NCBI GenBank assembly: GCA_038326165.1
Contig: JBBQJT010000025.1
Location: forward strand, 1-46,998
DNA from: JAEUUM01 sp038326165
Lineage (GTDB): Bacteria; Bacteroidota; Bacteroidia; Chitinophagales; Saprospiraceae
Direction: 5' to 3'
DNA length: 46,998 nt
Shown here: in pieces, positions 8,105-16,855 of the stretch
Layout of the letters: every line of letters begins with the position of its first letter
Position numbering within the stretch: position 1 is the first letter of the stretch
Translations under genes and position numbers: made by a program
Notes under the pieces: model-generated
What the model saw: the letters and a program-made list of their open reading frames with translations, nothing else
Told to the model about the DNA's origin: nothing
The model's database searches: none

Positions 8105-9604
8105 ATGAAACCTCTAAGGTCAATCATTTTGACATTTTGTCTTTTTCTGGCGATCAATTCTGAAGCCCAACACACTGGGGCTCCAAATGGCTTCTCCGCC
8201 AAAGCCTTGTTACTCAATCATTATTCACTAAATGAATCTGACAACAAAAGATTCAAAAATTACACCAGTGGACTGGAGCTAGGTTACCACCGTGCCTTAA
8301 CCAATTCGCTAAGTTTTGCAATTCCTCTTAAGTTTGCAGTAATACAATTACCTGAAGATGCCAATAAGAAAGTTTTTTCTGCAGTAGATTTTACATTGCG
8401 ATTACAAAATTATAAGGCCAATAATTTCATAACTCCTTTCATCTATGGTGGAGGCGGAGTTGTAAATGAAGATTTGGAGACTACTTCCATACAATTTCCA
8501 TTGGGTGCAGGAGTAAACATTAAATTGAGTCCACGTGAATTTTTAGTTATTTCGGGCGAGTATAGAAAATCGCTTGCAGAAAACAGAGATAACTTCAATT
8601 TTGGAATTGGAGTGATGATGATAATTGGCAAAGATGCTCCTAAAGCAAATGACAGAGACAATGATGGAGTTTCTGATGATACAGATCTTTGCCCTGATAA
8701 GCCAGGTTTAATGGCATTTAAAGGGTGTCCAGATAGAGACAATGATGGAATTCCAGACAAAGACGACAATTGTCCTGATATTGCAGGAGTAGTTTCCCAA
8801 AAGGGCTGTCCTGAAACGAAAGATACAGATGGTGATGGAATTTTGGACGATAAAGATGATTGTCCAGAACAACCAGGCAATTCAATCAACAGAGGCTGCC
8901 CAGATAAAGATGGAGATGGAATTGTAGACAAATTTGATAAATGTCCCGAAGTAGCAGGAACAAAGGAAAAAGATGGATGCCCTGCCTCTTCTGATTCTGA
9001 TGGCGATGGTGTTGATGACAGCATTGATAAATGTCCCACATATCCTGGAAGCAAAGCGACCAATGGATGTCCAGATAGTGATGGAGACGGATTTCCAGAT
9101 AATGAAGATGAATGTCCAACTTTGAAAGGTATTGCTTTATTCAAAGGTTGTCCTGATTCTGATGGTGATGGAATTAGTGATAGGACTGATAGATGTCCTT
9201 ATGCTGCAGGTCCTGCAAGTTCAGGAGGTTGTCCTGAAGTGAAAGAAGCAGTTCAGGAAATCCTAAAAAGAGCAACACAAGCTGTTCAATTTCAATCCGG
9301 TACCGCAACTTTAGAGTCCAAGAGTTATAAAATACTCAACGAAGTAGTTGCTATCATGAAAGAAAATCCAAACTATAATATTGAGATTGGAGGTCATACT
9401 GACAACATAGGCACTGCTCAAAAAAATATGTTGGTATCTGATAGCAGAGCTAAGGCCTGCTATGAATACATTGTTGCACAAGGTATTGAGCCAAATAGAC
9501 TAACTTATAAAGGCTTTGGTAAAACCAAACCGATAGCTACAAATAATACAGTTGAAGGGCGCCAACAAAACAGAAGAACTGAATTTAATGTATTTTTTAA
9601 ATAA
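8105..9604 (+). CDS. OmpA-family outer-membrane protein with thrombospondin type 3 repeats
   Basis: This 499-residue protein has a signal peptide (MKPLRSIILTFCLFLAINSEAQ) and an N-terminal beta-rich domain (about 25-175) that could be a small barrel. It then has seven calcium-binding TSP3 repeats (about residues 181-377), each with DxDxDG followed by a CP pair. The C-terminal OmpA domain (about 385-499) has the peptidoglycan-binding signature GGHTDNIG and an NRRTEF block with Asp and Arg. It probably links outer membrane to cell wall, with a calcium-stiffened spacer. It sits 91 bases after the CotH pair; I found no clear -7 box in that gap, so co-transcription is possible. A strong terminator follows the stop. 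Confidence 0.95.
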   Translation: MKPLRSIILTFCLFLAINSEAQHTGAPNGFSAKALLLNHYSLNESDNKRFKNYTSGLELGYHRALTNSLSFAIPLKFAVIQLPEDANKKVFSAVDFTLRLQNYKANNFITPFIYGGGGVVNEDLETTSIQFPLGAGVNIKLSPREFLVISGEYRKSLAENRDNFNFGIGVMMIIGKDAPKANDRDNDGVSDDTDLCPDKPGLMAFKGCPDRDNDGIPDKDDNCPDIAGVVSQKGCPETKDTDGDGILDDKDDCPEQPGNSINRGCPDKDGDGIVDKFDKCPEVAGTKEKDGCPASSDSDGDGVDDSIDKCPTYPGSKATNGCPDSDGDGFPDNEDECPTLKGIALFKGCPDSDGDGISDRTDRCPYAAGPASSGGCPEVKEAVQEILKRATQAVQFQSGTATLESKSYKILNEVVAIMKENPNYNIEIGGHTDNIGTAQKNMLVSDSRAKACYEYIVAQGIEPNRLTYKGFGKTKPIATNNTVEGRQQNRRTEFNVFFK

Positions 9605-9629
9605 AAATAATTTTAAATCTTAATAAAGA

Positions 9630-9660
9630 GGGAGGCAATATTTGCCTCCCTTTTTGTTTT
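9630..9660 (+). terminator. Rho-independent terminator after the OmpA/TSP3 gene
   Basis: This is a perfect 9-bp stem (GGGAGGCAA at 9630-9638 with TTGCCTCCC at 9642-9650) with a 3-base loop, followed by TTTTTGTTTT. It lies 25 bases after the stop codon. Confidence 0.9.
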
Positions 9661-9935
9661 CTTAAAGTTTGAATTCGAATCAAGAATATGTCACAATTTT
9701 CACTTAACAAAGGTTCAATAAAACGATTAATAATTGACTTTTAGGTAACTTCCCTCAAGTTATACTGTCACATATAAGTGGTACTTTGACTTTAGGAATA
9801 TAATAATTAATAGTCATTATTGCTATCGAATTCAATGGATCACAGAAACGATTGAATTAATTTTTAACCCAAATTTTGGTACTTAAGTACTTGATTTAAA
9901 GAAATGGATTAAAAATTTATTAAAGCCTAAAAGTA
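9661..9935. other. Long intergenic region upstream of the SdrD-like gene
   Basis: The gene-free stretch between 9604 and 9936 is 331 bases. After the terminator it contains no ORF, tRNA or obvious RNA fold. It holds a 12-bp perfect palindrome GTACTTAAGTAC at 9879-9890, and a weak promoter-like pair, TTG at 9852-9854 and AAATTTTG at 9871-9878 with a 16-base spacer, which would give a leader of roughly 55 bases. The length and the palindrome suggest regulated expression of the downstream secreted protein. No element here is certain. Confidence 0.4.
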
Positions 9936-12900
9936 ATGTACATGAAAAAAGCAATGTTAATTGTCTTAGTCGCGTTCTGTTCACAAGCAATTGTTTACAG
10001 CCAAACCACTGGGAAAGTATTCCGAGATTATAACTCTGACGGAATCCAACAAGCAGGTGAACCAGGCGTTGGTGGAATTCTAGTTAAATTTTTTAAGAAT
10101 GATGTTCTCCCCTCAACCGATGTATTTTTAGGATCTACGACTTCTGCTGCTAATGGCTCCTATACCTACACACCCGCTTCCTATCCAGTCAGGATCGAAT
10201 TTACGATTCCGACTGGGTTGTGTAATTTGTCTCCTGCTCAAGATTTTCCTTCACCTAATGGAGGTACCTATGGCACTGGTATTCAATTTGCGTCTGGTCC
10301 AGGAACTAAGAATTTTATCCTTAATTATCCTTCTGATTTTAGTACAGATGCAAATCCTAAAAGTTTTGCGACTGTTTACGGTAATGGAAACCCATTGGCT
10401 TCAACTGGAGGTGCAAAAGATTTGCCTGCATTGGTAAGATTCAATTATCAAAATTCTGGATATGCTTCAAATTCAGGAAGGGGCTTAAACACTGGTAATC
10501 CGTATGATTTAGTAGCTAAAGGCAACCAAGTCGGTTCTACTTGGGGGCTAGCCTATTCCAGACAAGCAAAAAAAATATGGGTTTCTGCGGCAATACGAAG
10601 ACACGCAGGTATGGGTCCACTCGGCTCAGGGGGTATTTATTGGGTAAATGCTGAAAGTCCTTTCGATCTAAATGCAAATCTAAAATTTATTGATTTTGAT
10701 TCTGATTTAGGTATTCCAACGAGTGATAAAATTAACCCATATACTAAAGCTCAAATCCCTGGGGATTGTAATGAAGTGTTTTTCAGCCCTGTTGTAGGGA
10801 CAAATGCTGAAAGAGGTTTAATTGGAAATCCGACGCAACCAAATGCGGATCCAGCTGCATGGGATCAAGTTGGTAAACTATCTTTTGGTGACCTTGATGT
10901 CTCAGAAGATGGAAGATATTTATATGTTGTGAATCTTTATGATAGAAAATTATATGAAATTGATTTACAAGATCCTTTCAATCCTAAAATCCCAACGGCT
11001 GCTCAGGTCAAAAGTTATATAATTCCTAATCCTTGCGGTGGTGATAATGCCAAATCAGGTCAATACAGGCCCTTTGGAATTAAGCTTAAAAGAGGGAAGT
11101 TATATATGGGTGTAATTTGTTCTGCATCAAGAGATAATGGCTTGCCAACAACTGGTAGTACTGCCAAAGATATGACTGGTAATATTTTTGAATTAGATTT
11201 AGGTACAAAAGTTTGGAACAATACACCCATTGTTACTTGGACTTTTGATTATCGTGATAATGATAAACCATGGTTACCTTGGAGAAGAGATTTTTATGTT
11301 AATGGCTATGAAGCTGATGGGGCACCAATAATTACAGATATTGAATTGGATGCCTTAGGAAATTTTTTGATTGGTGTTACTGATAGGCATGGTTCTCAGG
11401 GTGGCCACATTAATATGGATTTATGTGGAAACTGTTGTCCTGACAATTTGGCAATGGTTGGTGAAATGCTACAAGCAAAAAGAAACCAATCTAATCCAAC
11501 CTGCAGTTATCAAATACAACTATCTCCTGAATACTATCAGGATAATTATATCCATACTGAATCAACAATGGGTGGTTTATCCGTGCACTTTACTTCTGAT
11601 TTTGATGGTGCTTTGACAACATTTATGGATCCAATCGGAATATATTCATCGGGAGTGATGCTTTATGATAATAAAACCGGAAAGAGACAAGCAACTAAAG
11701 ATAAGAACAATAACAACCAAGAAGGATATGAAATAATCTATTCTACCCCTTCTGGGCAGGGTTTATTCGGTAAAGCTAATAGTTTAGGAGATGTAGAAAC
11801 TGTTGAAATAGTACCGCCTCTGGAAATAGGAAATTATGTTTGGCGTGATAATGACAAAGATGGTGTTCAAGATGGAGATGAACCACGAATTGCAAATGTT
11901 ATTATTCAAATATTGAATGATGCAAATGTGGTTGTTGGTACAACTACAACTAATGCAGCTGGTGGATATTATTTCAATCACACAAATGTAGTTGATACAA
12001 TTGGTATACTTAAAGAAAATGTTTTGGGTCCTCAACCTTATTCTAATTATAAAGTTAGAATTAGCCCTACTCAATTTGCAGCTGGAAAAGGGACGAATCT
12101 CTTGGCCAATTATGAATTAACACAAACTGGTATACAAGGAGTAGGTGGAAGTGATTTTAGTGACAATGATGCTAGTTTAGTGGGAGGTGTTCCTGTCATC
12201 TCACTGGTGACTAAAGGTCCAGGTGAAAATGACCACTCCTTTGACTTTGGCTTGTTCTTCAATCCTTGCGACATTACAACATTAACAACAAATGCTGGAC
12301 CATGTAAGCCTGTGGTAAGCAAATTTGATCTGTCTGGGGATATTACATTTATTTTTCCTCCAATAACCGGCACACTAACGGTGACATCTGATGGAAAATC
12401 TCAAGTATTCAATGGTCCTTTTGTTTCTCCAATATCTTATTTATTGGAAGATTTGAATGGTGATGGAACAACAAAAACTGTAACAGCCACTTTTTCAGCT
12501 TCAGAATCACCATGTCTAGAATCAAAAACTTACAAAGCTCCTGGGCCTTGCTTTTGTGAAATAAGTGCAATCAATACGCAACCAGTTGGTTGCGATAATA
12601 ATGGAACATTTAATCCTGCCGATGACTTTAGAACATTTACCTTATTGGCAACTTCAACGGCTGGTGGCACTCAGTATAATGTCTCCTCAAGCATAGGAAC
12701 TATTTCTCCTACAACTGCTTTCTATGGCGCTCCAACAATTTTCGCTCTAAATTCTGGCTCGGTTGGGACTGGGGATGTGACAATTACGCTTACTGATGCT
12801 TTGATATCAACTTGTAAGCAACAAATTGTTATTGCAGACCCTTTAGTTTGTGATGTTGGAGATTTGTGTTTAATTGATAATGTCGGCTTATCTAATATTC

Positions 12901-13223
12901 TTTGCAACAACAATGGGACAAATGATCAGAAAGCTGATGACTATACAGTATTCTCATTAAATCCAACAGGTTTAGGAATAGGAGGCACTTATTTAGTGAC
13001 AATAATTAGTGGAGGTGGAACGGTTTTGCCAACGTCAGCAAACTATGGAGGTGTTACTAATTTCGTCTTCAATAACGGATCCGCAACTGGTGGCAAAAAA
13101 GTGATTAGAATACAAGACGTAAATAAAATAGATTGTTTCTTGGATGTGGACATTCCATCACCCGGTCCTTGTTCTAGCTGCGTAAACCCTCCTTGTATAA
13201 ATGTTACAACAAACAAAAACTAA
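9936..13223 (+). CDS. Large secreted SdrD-B-like repeat protein
   Basis: This 1095-residue protein has a signal peptide; translation may start at ATG 9936 or at ATG 9942, which gives MKKAMLIVLVAFCSQA. An SdrD B-like domain (about 26-120) begins TGKVFRDYNSDGIQQ, followed by a propeller-like region (about 160-600) with SEDGRYLYVVNLYDRKLYEID. A second SdrD-B domain starts near residue 628 (IGNYVWRDNDKDGVQDG). The C-terminal third is Cys-rich and includes two tandem modules of about 104 residues, starting near 875 and 980, each with C(D/N)NNGT and a GGT..Y core. The end reads CSSCVNPPCINVTTNKN; I see no T9SS type A or B domain, unlike the other large secreted proteins here. It is probably a surface adhesin or matrix protein; its partner is unknown. 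Confidence 0.85.
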   Translation: MYMKKAMLIVLVAFCSQAIVYSQTTGKVFRDYNSDGIQQAGEPGVGGILVKFFKNDVLPSTDVFLGSTTSAANGSYTYTPASYPVRIEFTIPTGLCNLSPAQDFPSPNGGTYGTGIQFASGPGTKNFILNYPSDFSTDANPKSFATVYGNGNPLASTGGAKDLPALVRFNYQNSGYASNSGRGLNTGNPYDLVAKGNQVGSTWGLAYSRQAKKIWVSAAIRRHAGMGPLGSGGIYWVNAESPFDLNANLKFIDFDSDLGIPTSDKINPYTKAQIPGDCNEVFFSPVVGTNAERGLIGNPTQPNADPAAWDQVGKLSFGDLDVSEDGRYLYVVNLYDRKLYEIDLQDPFNPKIPTAAQVKSYIIPNPCGGDNAKSGQYRPFGIKLKRGKLYMGVICSASRDNGLPTTGSTAKDMTGNIFELDLGTKVWNNTPIVTWTFDYRDNDKPWLPWRRDFYVNGYEADGAPIITDIELDALGNFLIGVTDRHGSQGGHINMDLCGNCCPDNLAMVGEMLQAKRNQSNPTCSYQIQLSPEYYQDNYIHTESTMGGLSVHFTSDFDGALTTFMDPIGIYSSGVMLYDNKTGKRQATKDKNNNNQEGYEIIYSTPSGQGLFGKANSLGDVETVEIVPPLEIGNYVWRDNDKDGVQDGDEPRIANVIIQILNDANVVVGTTTTNAAGGYYFNHTNVVDTIGILKENVLGPQPYSNYKVRISPTQFAAGKGTNLLANYELTQTGIQGVGGSDFSDNDASLVGGVPVISLVTKGPGENDHSFDFGLFFNPCDITTLTTNAGPCKPVVSKFDLSGDITFIFPPITGTLTVTSDGKSQVFNGPFVSPISYLLEDLNGDGTTKTVTATFSASESPCLESKTYKAPGPCFCEISAINTQPVGCDNNGTFNPADDFRTFTLLATSTAGGTQYNVSSSIGTISPTTAFYGAPTIFALNSGSVGTGDVTITLTDALISTCKQQIVIADPLVCDVGDLCLIDNVGLSNILCNNNGTNDQKADDYTVFSLNPTGLGIGGTYLVTIISGGGTVLPTSANYGGVTNFVFNNGSATGGKKVIRIQDVNKIDCFLDVDIPSPGPCSSCVNPPCINVTTNKN

Positions 13224-13307
13224 GCATCCAATATTGAAAGAGAGTCATTTTAAACTGTTTTATTTGATCAAATGGGTGAATGTTATTATATATCGACAAC
13301 TGTAATG

Positions 13308-13315
13308 TAATTTTG
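13308..13315 (+). promoter_or_regulatory. Bacteroidota-type -7 box for accD
   Basis: TAATTTTG matches TAnnTTTG exactly and is followed by CC. It ends 19 bases before the ATG at 13335. No clear -33 TTG is found at the usual distance. Confidence 0.55.
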
Positions 13316-13334
13316 CCTTCAACAGCACTTGATT

Positions 13335-14201
13335 ATGGGTTGGTTTAAAAGGTTAAAGGAAGGAATTACAACTTCTACGAAGAACAAAAAGGAAGTGCCC
13401 GATGGTATTTGGTCTTCTTGTCCTTCTTGTAAGGCTACAGTTGGTATGCAAGAATTGAAAGCTAATTTCTTTGTTTGTCCCAAATGTGACTATCATTATA
13501 GAATCGGATCGCATGATTACTATTCTATCTTATTCAATGACAAATACACTGAGCTTTTCAATGATATTATATCTGTTGACATGCTTGACTTCGTTGATCT
13601 AAAGCCCTATTCTAAAAGACTTGAAGAGTCCGTAATCAAAACCAACCTACTCGATGCAATTACAGTAGGATTTGGAAAAATTGATAAAAAACCAATGGTA
13701 GTTGCTGCAATGGATTTTAATTTCATTGGTGGCAGTATGGGCTCAGTGATGGGGGAGAAGATAGCTCGTGCAGTAGATTATGCCATAATGCAAAATTGTC
13801 CTTTGATGATTATCAGTAAGTCGGGCGGAGCACGGATGATGGAATCAGCTTTTTCCTTGATGCAAATGGCTAAAACAACTGCTAAACTGACTGAACTTTC
13901 ACGCGCAGGCCTACCTTATTTTTCATTGATGACCGATCCAACTACTGGAGGTGTGACTGCTTCCTTTGCAATGCTGGGTGATCTCCATCTGGCAGAACCA
14001 AAAGCCTTAATCGGGTTTGCTGGGCCAAGGGTTATTAAAGAAACTATTAAAAAAGATCTTCCTGAGGGCTTTCAGACTGCTGAATTTTTGCTTGAGAAAG
14101 GGTTCTTGGACATGATCGTTCATCGCAGTAAATTACAAGAAACACTTGCAAATTTATTATGTTTGTTTGCAGTTAAAGAATCGATTTCTAACTCGGTTTG
14201 A
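13335..14201 (+). CDS. accD: Acetyl-CoA carboxylase carboxyltransferase subunit beta
   Basis: This is a 288-residue AccD. It transfers the carboxyl group from carboxybiotin to acetyl-CoA to make malonyl-CoA, acting as an alpha2beta2 complex with AccA. The N-terminal zinc ribbon is intact with Cys29, Cys32, Cys48 and Cys51 (CPSC and CPKC). The crotonase-fold carboxyltransferase core includes ISKSGGARMMES, MTDPTTGGVTASFAMLGD and IGFAGPRVI. An upstream in-frame TTG at 13329 exists, but ATG 13335 (MGWFKRLKEG) matches the family start and fits the promoter box. The gene is monocistronic here, and its last 14 bases overlap the convergent bshC. Confidence 0.97.
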   Translation: MGWFKRLKEGITTSTKNKKEVPDGIWSSCPSCKATVGMQELKANFFVCPKCDYHYRIGSHDYYSILFNDKYTELFNDIISVDMLDFVDLKPYSKRLEESVIKTNLLDAITVGFGKIDKKPMVVAAMDFNFIGGSMGSVMGEKIARAVDYAIMQNCPLMIISKSGGARMMESAFSLMQMAKTTAKLTELSRAGLPYFSLMTDPTTGGVTASFAMLGDLHLAEPKALIGFAGPRVIKETIKKDLPEGFQTAEFLLEKGFLDMIVHRSKLQETLANLLCLFAVKESISNSV

Positions 14202-15771
14202 TTATAAGCATTGAATTATCCAATGGATTCATTTCTTCAATCAATTTGCCAATTCCTTCTTCACCGTATTGTGCAAAGAAGGCAATAGATGAATCGTAAC
14301 GTTCTTGTAGTCCGCTTTGAGGATATAATTTTACAAAGATTGAAGCTATTTGATTCAATGCAGTTTCATGTTTTTGGCGATTCAACTTATTGATTTTGGA
14401 ATTAAAATCCAACAACTCAGCTTTCCAGTTTTTAAGAATTCCTTTCCATTTATTTGCCATGCTAGGATCAATATCATTAATAAGTGGATAAAATTCCTTG
14501 TCAATTTCGTCAAATTTCTCAATACCCAACTTCATATTAGTAATCGAATCAAAGTGATGCAGGTATTTTTTAACAGCAAAGTCTTCCGTCTGAAAAAAAT
14601 CGAAATCCGTTAGGCCAATTTTACTAATTCTCTTTTCGATTGAACTTTCAATAATCATCGCGGACCTTCTGCGGATAACAACAGGGTAAGGCACTAGATA
14701 ATGTTTAAAAATATTTGGCAATTCCATCCAATAACTCAATTCACCGCCTCCACCTATGAATACTGGTGCAGGGAGGATGGTTTGTTGATAAAGCGGCCTC
14801 AAAACAACATTTGGACTAAACGCTTCAGGTGATTTATCAAGAAGATGGAGCAATTCTAGTTTGGTAAAAACTTGATCGCTAATAATAGTTCTAAACATAC
14901 CATCTTCCAATTGATCAATTCTTTCTCTTCCATGATCCGTGTGTAAAAATAGATTGCAAGGTCGGCCTTTTGTTTGAACCTTAATACCCTCGTGCTCAAG
15001 TTTTACTATGGTTTCAGACAAAATTTTACTTGATGCTGCACTTTCAATTTCAGATTTTATCACTTGGGAGAATAGTGATTTTAAGTCTGGATCATCTGGA
15101 TCTATAAGCAGCAGATTTGAATTCTGAAAAATTTGCAATACTAGAGATCTGAAAAATGACGTGTAGTTTTCATCAAAAACTAAAGTGGAACGCAAAGCTT
15201 CTAAATTAGACTTAGCCGAAGGATCTCTTTCAAAAAAACTTAAAACTTCATCATAAACTGCTTCAAGTCCTTCAGTGCTTAATCTTCCGGCAGCATGACT
15301 GGTTTGAACTTGCCAAGTAATTCTTTTGTTAAATATATGAAAATGATTGATTTCGTCAATATCATGATCTTCACTGCCGATATAAAAAATTGGCACATAA
15401 TGAAATTCACTCTGAATGGAGTTCAATTTATTGGCCAAATTTATACACGTGGCAATTTTGTAAATCATAAAAAGAGGACCTCCCATCAAGCAAGGTTGAT
15501 GCGCACAAACTATTGCTAATGTATTTTTTTTAAGCAAAATATCAAACGTTCCATTAATATTTCTATTGTATTGTTTATTAAGCACTTGAACCAGTACATC
15601 TCTATTTTTAAATGATGCATATTCTTGCGTCCTTGACTGTTCAAGTATTGAGTCAATTGACGGAAAATGTGGAAAAAAATGGTAGTATTTTGGATCAAGA
15701 CCGAGAAACCCTTTGTCATTTTTACTCAAGAAAGGAAATTCTAGTATTGGAACATTCGACGTCTTGAGCAT
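14188..15771 (-). CDS. bshC: Bacillithiol biosynthesis cysteine-adding enzyme BshC
   Basis: This 527-residue protein is of the BshC family, which adds Cys to glucosaminyl-malate in the last step of bacillithiol synthesis. Recognisable blocks are AHQPCLMGGPLFMIYK near residue 95, VPIFYIGSEDHDIDEINHF near residue 130, and FIGGGGELSYWMELP in the second half. A C-terminal coiled-coil segment (about 440-490) is also typical. Length is close to the family norm of about 530-540. It diverges from mnmH across 40 bases, with a TAAATTTG box on its own strand. The other bacillithiol genes (bshA, bshB) are not in the window. Confidence 0.93.
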   Translation of the reverse strand: MLKTSNVPILEFPFLSKNDKGFLGLDPKYYHFFPHFPSIDSILEQSRTQEYASFKNRDVLVQVLNKQYNRNINGTFDILLKKNTLAIVCAHQPCLMGGPLFMIYKIATCINLANKLNSIQSEFHYVPIFYIGSEDHDIDEINHFHIFNKRITWQVQTSHAAGRLSTEGLEAVYDEVLSFFERDPSAKSNLEALRSTLVFDENYTSFFRSLVLQIFQNSNLLLIDPDDPDLKSLFSQVIKSEIESAASSKILSETIVKLEHEGIKVQTKGRPCNLFLHTDHGRERIDQLEDGMFRTIISDQVFTKLELLHLLDKSPEAFSPNVVLRPLYQQTILPAPVFIGGGGELSYWMELPNIFKHYLVPYPVVIRRRSAMIIESSIEKRISKIGLTDFDFFQTEDFAVKKYLHHFDSITNMKLGIEKFDEIDKEFYPLINDIDPSMANKWKGILKNWKAELLDFNSKINKLNRQKHETALNQIASIFVKLYPQSGLQERYDSSIAFFAQYGEEGIGKLIEEMNPLDNSMLIIKPS

Positions 15772-15796
15772 AATTTTGATTTATCTTTACGGACTG

Positions 15797-15804
15797 CAAA
15801 TTTA
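15797..15804 (-). promoter_or_regulatory. -7 box for bshC
   Basis: On the minus strand this reads TAAATTTG, an exact TAnnTTTG, placed 25 bases before the bshC ATG. A TTG at 15826-15824 lies 19 bases upstream, a workable -33 element. The plus strand has a weaker TATCTTTA (15782-15789) that could serve mnmH. Confidence 0.55.
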
Positions 15805-15811
15805 ACTATCA

Positions 15812-16855
15812 TTGGTCAACGAACAAGATTTATCCATTTTATTAAAAGAATCTAATTCAGACATCATAATTGATGTCCGTTCGCCATCGGAATTTTTTCA
15901 GGGTCACATCTGCAATGCCGTTAATATGCCGTTATTGAATGATGAGGAGCGGGCAGTTGTTGGAACCTTGTATAAGCAGACATCACCTGAATTTGCAATG
16001 ATAAAAGGATTGGAAATTATAGGTCCAAAAATGAAAGACTTTGCTTCTGTTTTTTTTAAATTGAAGGGGAAAAGACTCATTGTTTATTGCTGGAGAGGTG
16101 GACAGAGAAGCAATAGTATCGCATGGCTAATGAGGACTTGTGGTTTGAACCCAATTGTAATACCGGGGGGATACAAGCATTACCGAAATCATGTCCTGGA
16201 TTGGGTCAACAACAAATACCTAAAGTTATATGTATTAGGAGGTAAAACTGGTACAGGTAAAACTGAATTGCTTGAAGGATTAGATCAAAGGTCACAACAA
16301 ATTCTGGACCTTGAGGGACTTGCTAATCATAAAGGCTCAGCATTTGGTCATCTTGGTCAAAATGCTCAACCAACCGATGAACAATTTCAAAATAATCTAT
16401 TTCATGAAATGAACAAACTTAATCTATCAAGACCAATATGGATAGAAAATGAAAGCAGAATGGTTGGAAGATTGTGTGTTCCTGCCGGAATTTGGGCCTC
16501 CTTAAGGAATGGAAATTTGATAAATGTTGAAATTAGCGAAGAAGAACGTTTGGATCATGTACTTTCAACTTACGGTCAATACGATATTGAAGATTTGATT
16601 GAATCGTTTAAGAAGATTGAAAAGAAATTAGGTAACTTGGCATTTAATAATACCTTGATCGCTCTCCAGCTGGGTGATTTGAGAACTGCAGCAAAACTTG
16701 CTTTTTTTTACTACGACAAAAACTATGGGAAAAAATTGGATGAGAATAAAAGTCAAAATATCACATATTTGAATTTGGCTGGCTTTACATTTGAACAAAA
16801 AATTAATAAATTATTGGAATATGCAAGTACATCAGGAAAAGATAAAATTGACTGA
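15812..16855 (+). CDS. mnmH: tRNA 2-selenouridine synthase MnmH (SelU)
   Basis: This 347-residue protein has an N-terminal rhodanese domain (about 1-130) with catalytic Cys93 in VYCWRGGQRS, followed by a P-loop domain with GGKTGTGKT at residues 144-152. The block DLEGLANHKGSAFGHLG is diagnostic. The enzyme geranylates and then selenates 2-thiouridine at the wobble position of Lys, Glu and Gln tRNAs, using selenophosphate. No ATG fits the N-terminus; TTG 15812 is the best start and gives an immediate LSILLKES rhodanese helix. Its 3' end overlaps selD by 35 bases, which links donor synthesis to use. Confidence 0.95.
   Translation: MVNEQDLSILLKESNSDIIIDVRSPSEFFQGHICNAVNMPLLNDEERAVVGTLYKQTSPEFAMIKGLEIIGPKMKDFASVFFKLKGKRLIVYCWRGGQRSNSIAWLMRTCGLNPIVIPGGYKHYRNHVLDWVNNKYLKLYVLGGKTGTGKTELLEGLDQRSQQILDLEGLANHKGSAFGHLGQNAQPTDEQFQNNLFHEMNKLNLSRPIWIENESRMVGRLCVPAGIWASLRNGNLINVEISEEERLDHVLSTYGQYDIEDLIESFKKIEKKLGNLAFNNTLIALQLGDLRTAAKLAFFYYDKNYGKKLDENKSQNITYLNLAGFTFEQKINKLLEYASTSGKDKID

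Noticed and set aside
8443..9144. Long open frame on the minus strand (233 codons) opposite the OmpA/TSP3 repeats
   Set aside because: It mirrors the repetitive DxDxDG coding sequence of the plus strand and gives a low-complexity Ser/Pro/Gly-rich product with no recognisable domain.
8649..9237. Tandem DNA-like periodicity that might suggest a repeat array
   Set aside because: It is the coding sequence of seven TSP3 protein repeats. The DNA copies differ and there are no spacers, so it is not a CRISPR or satellite.
10153..10437. 94-codon open frame inside the SdrD-like gene in another frame
   Set aside because: It is a shadow within a continuous, well-supported coding sequence.
13329..13334. 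TTG start for accD at 13329
   Set aside because: The ATG at 13335 gives MGWFKRLKEG, the family-typical start, two codons later.
16791..16820. Longer selD reading frame from TTG 16791
   Set aside because: The ATG at 16821 places the catalytic loop at the usual distance from the N-terminus, and the extra residues show no family resemblance.
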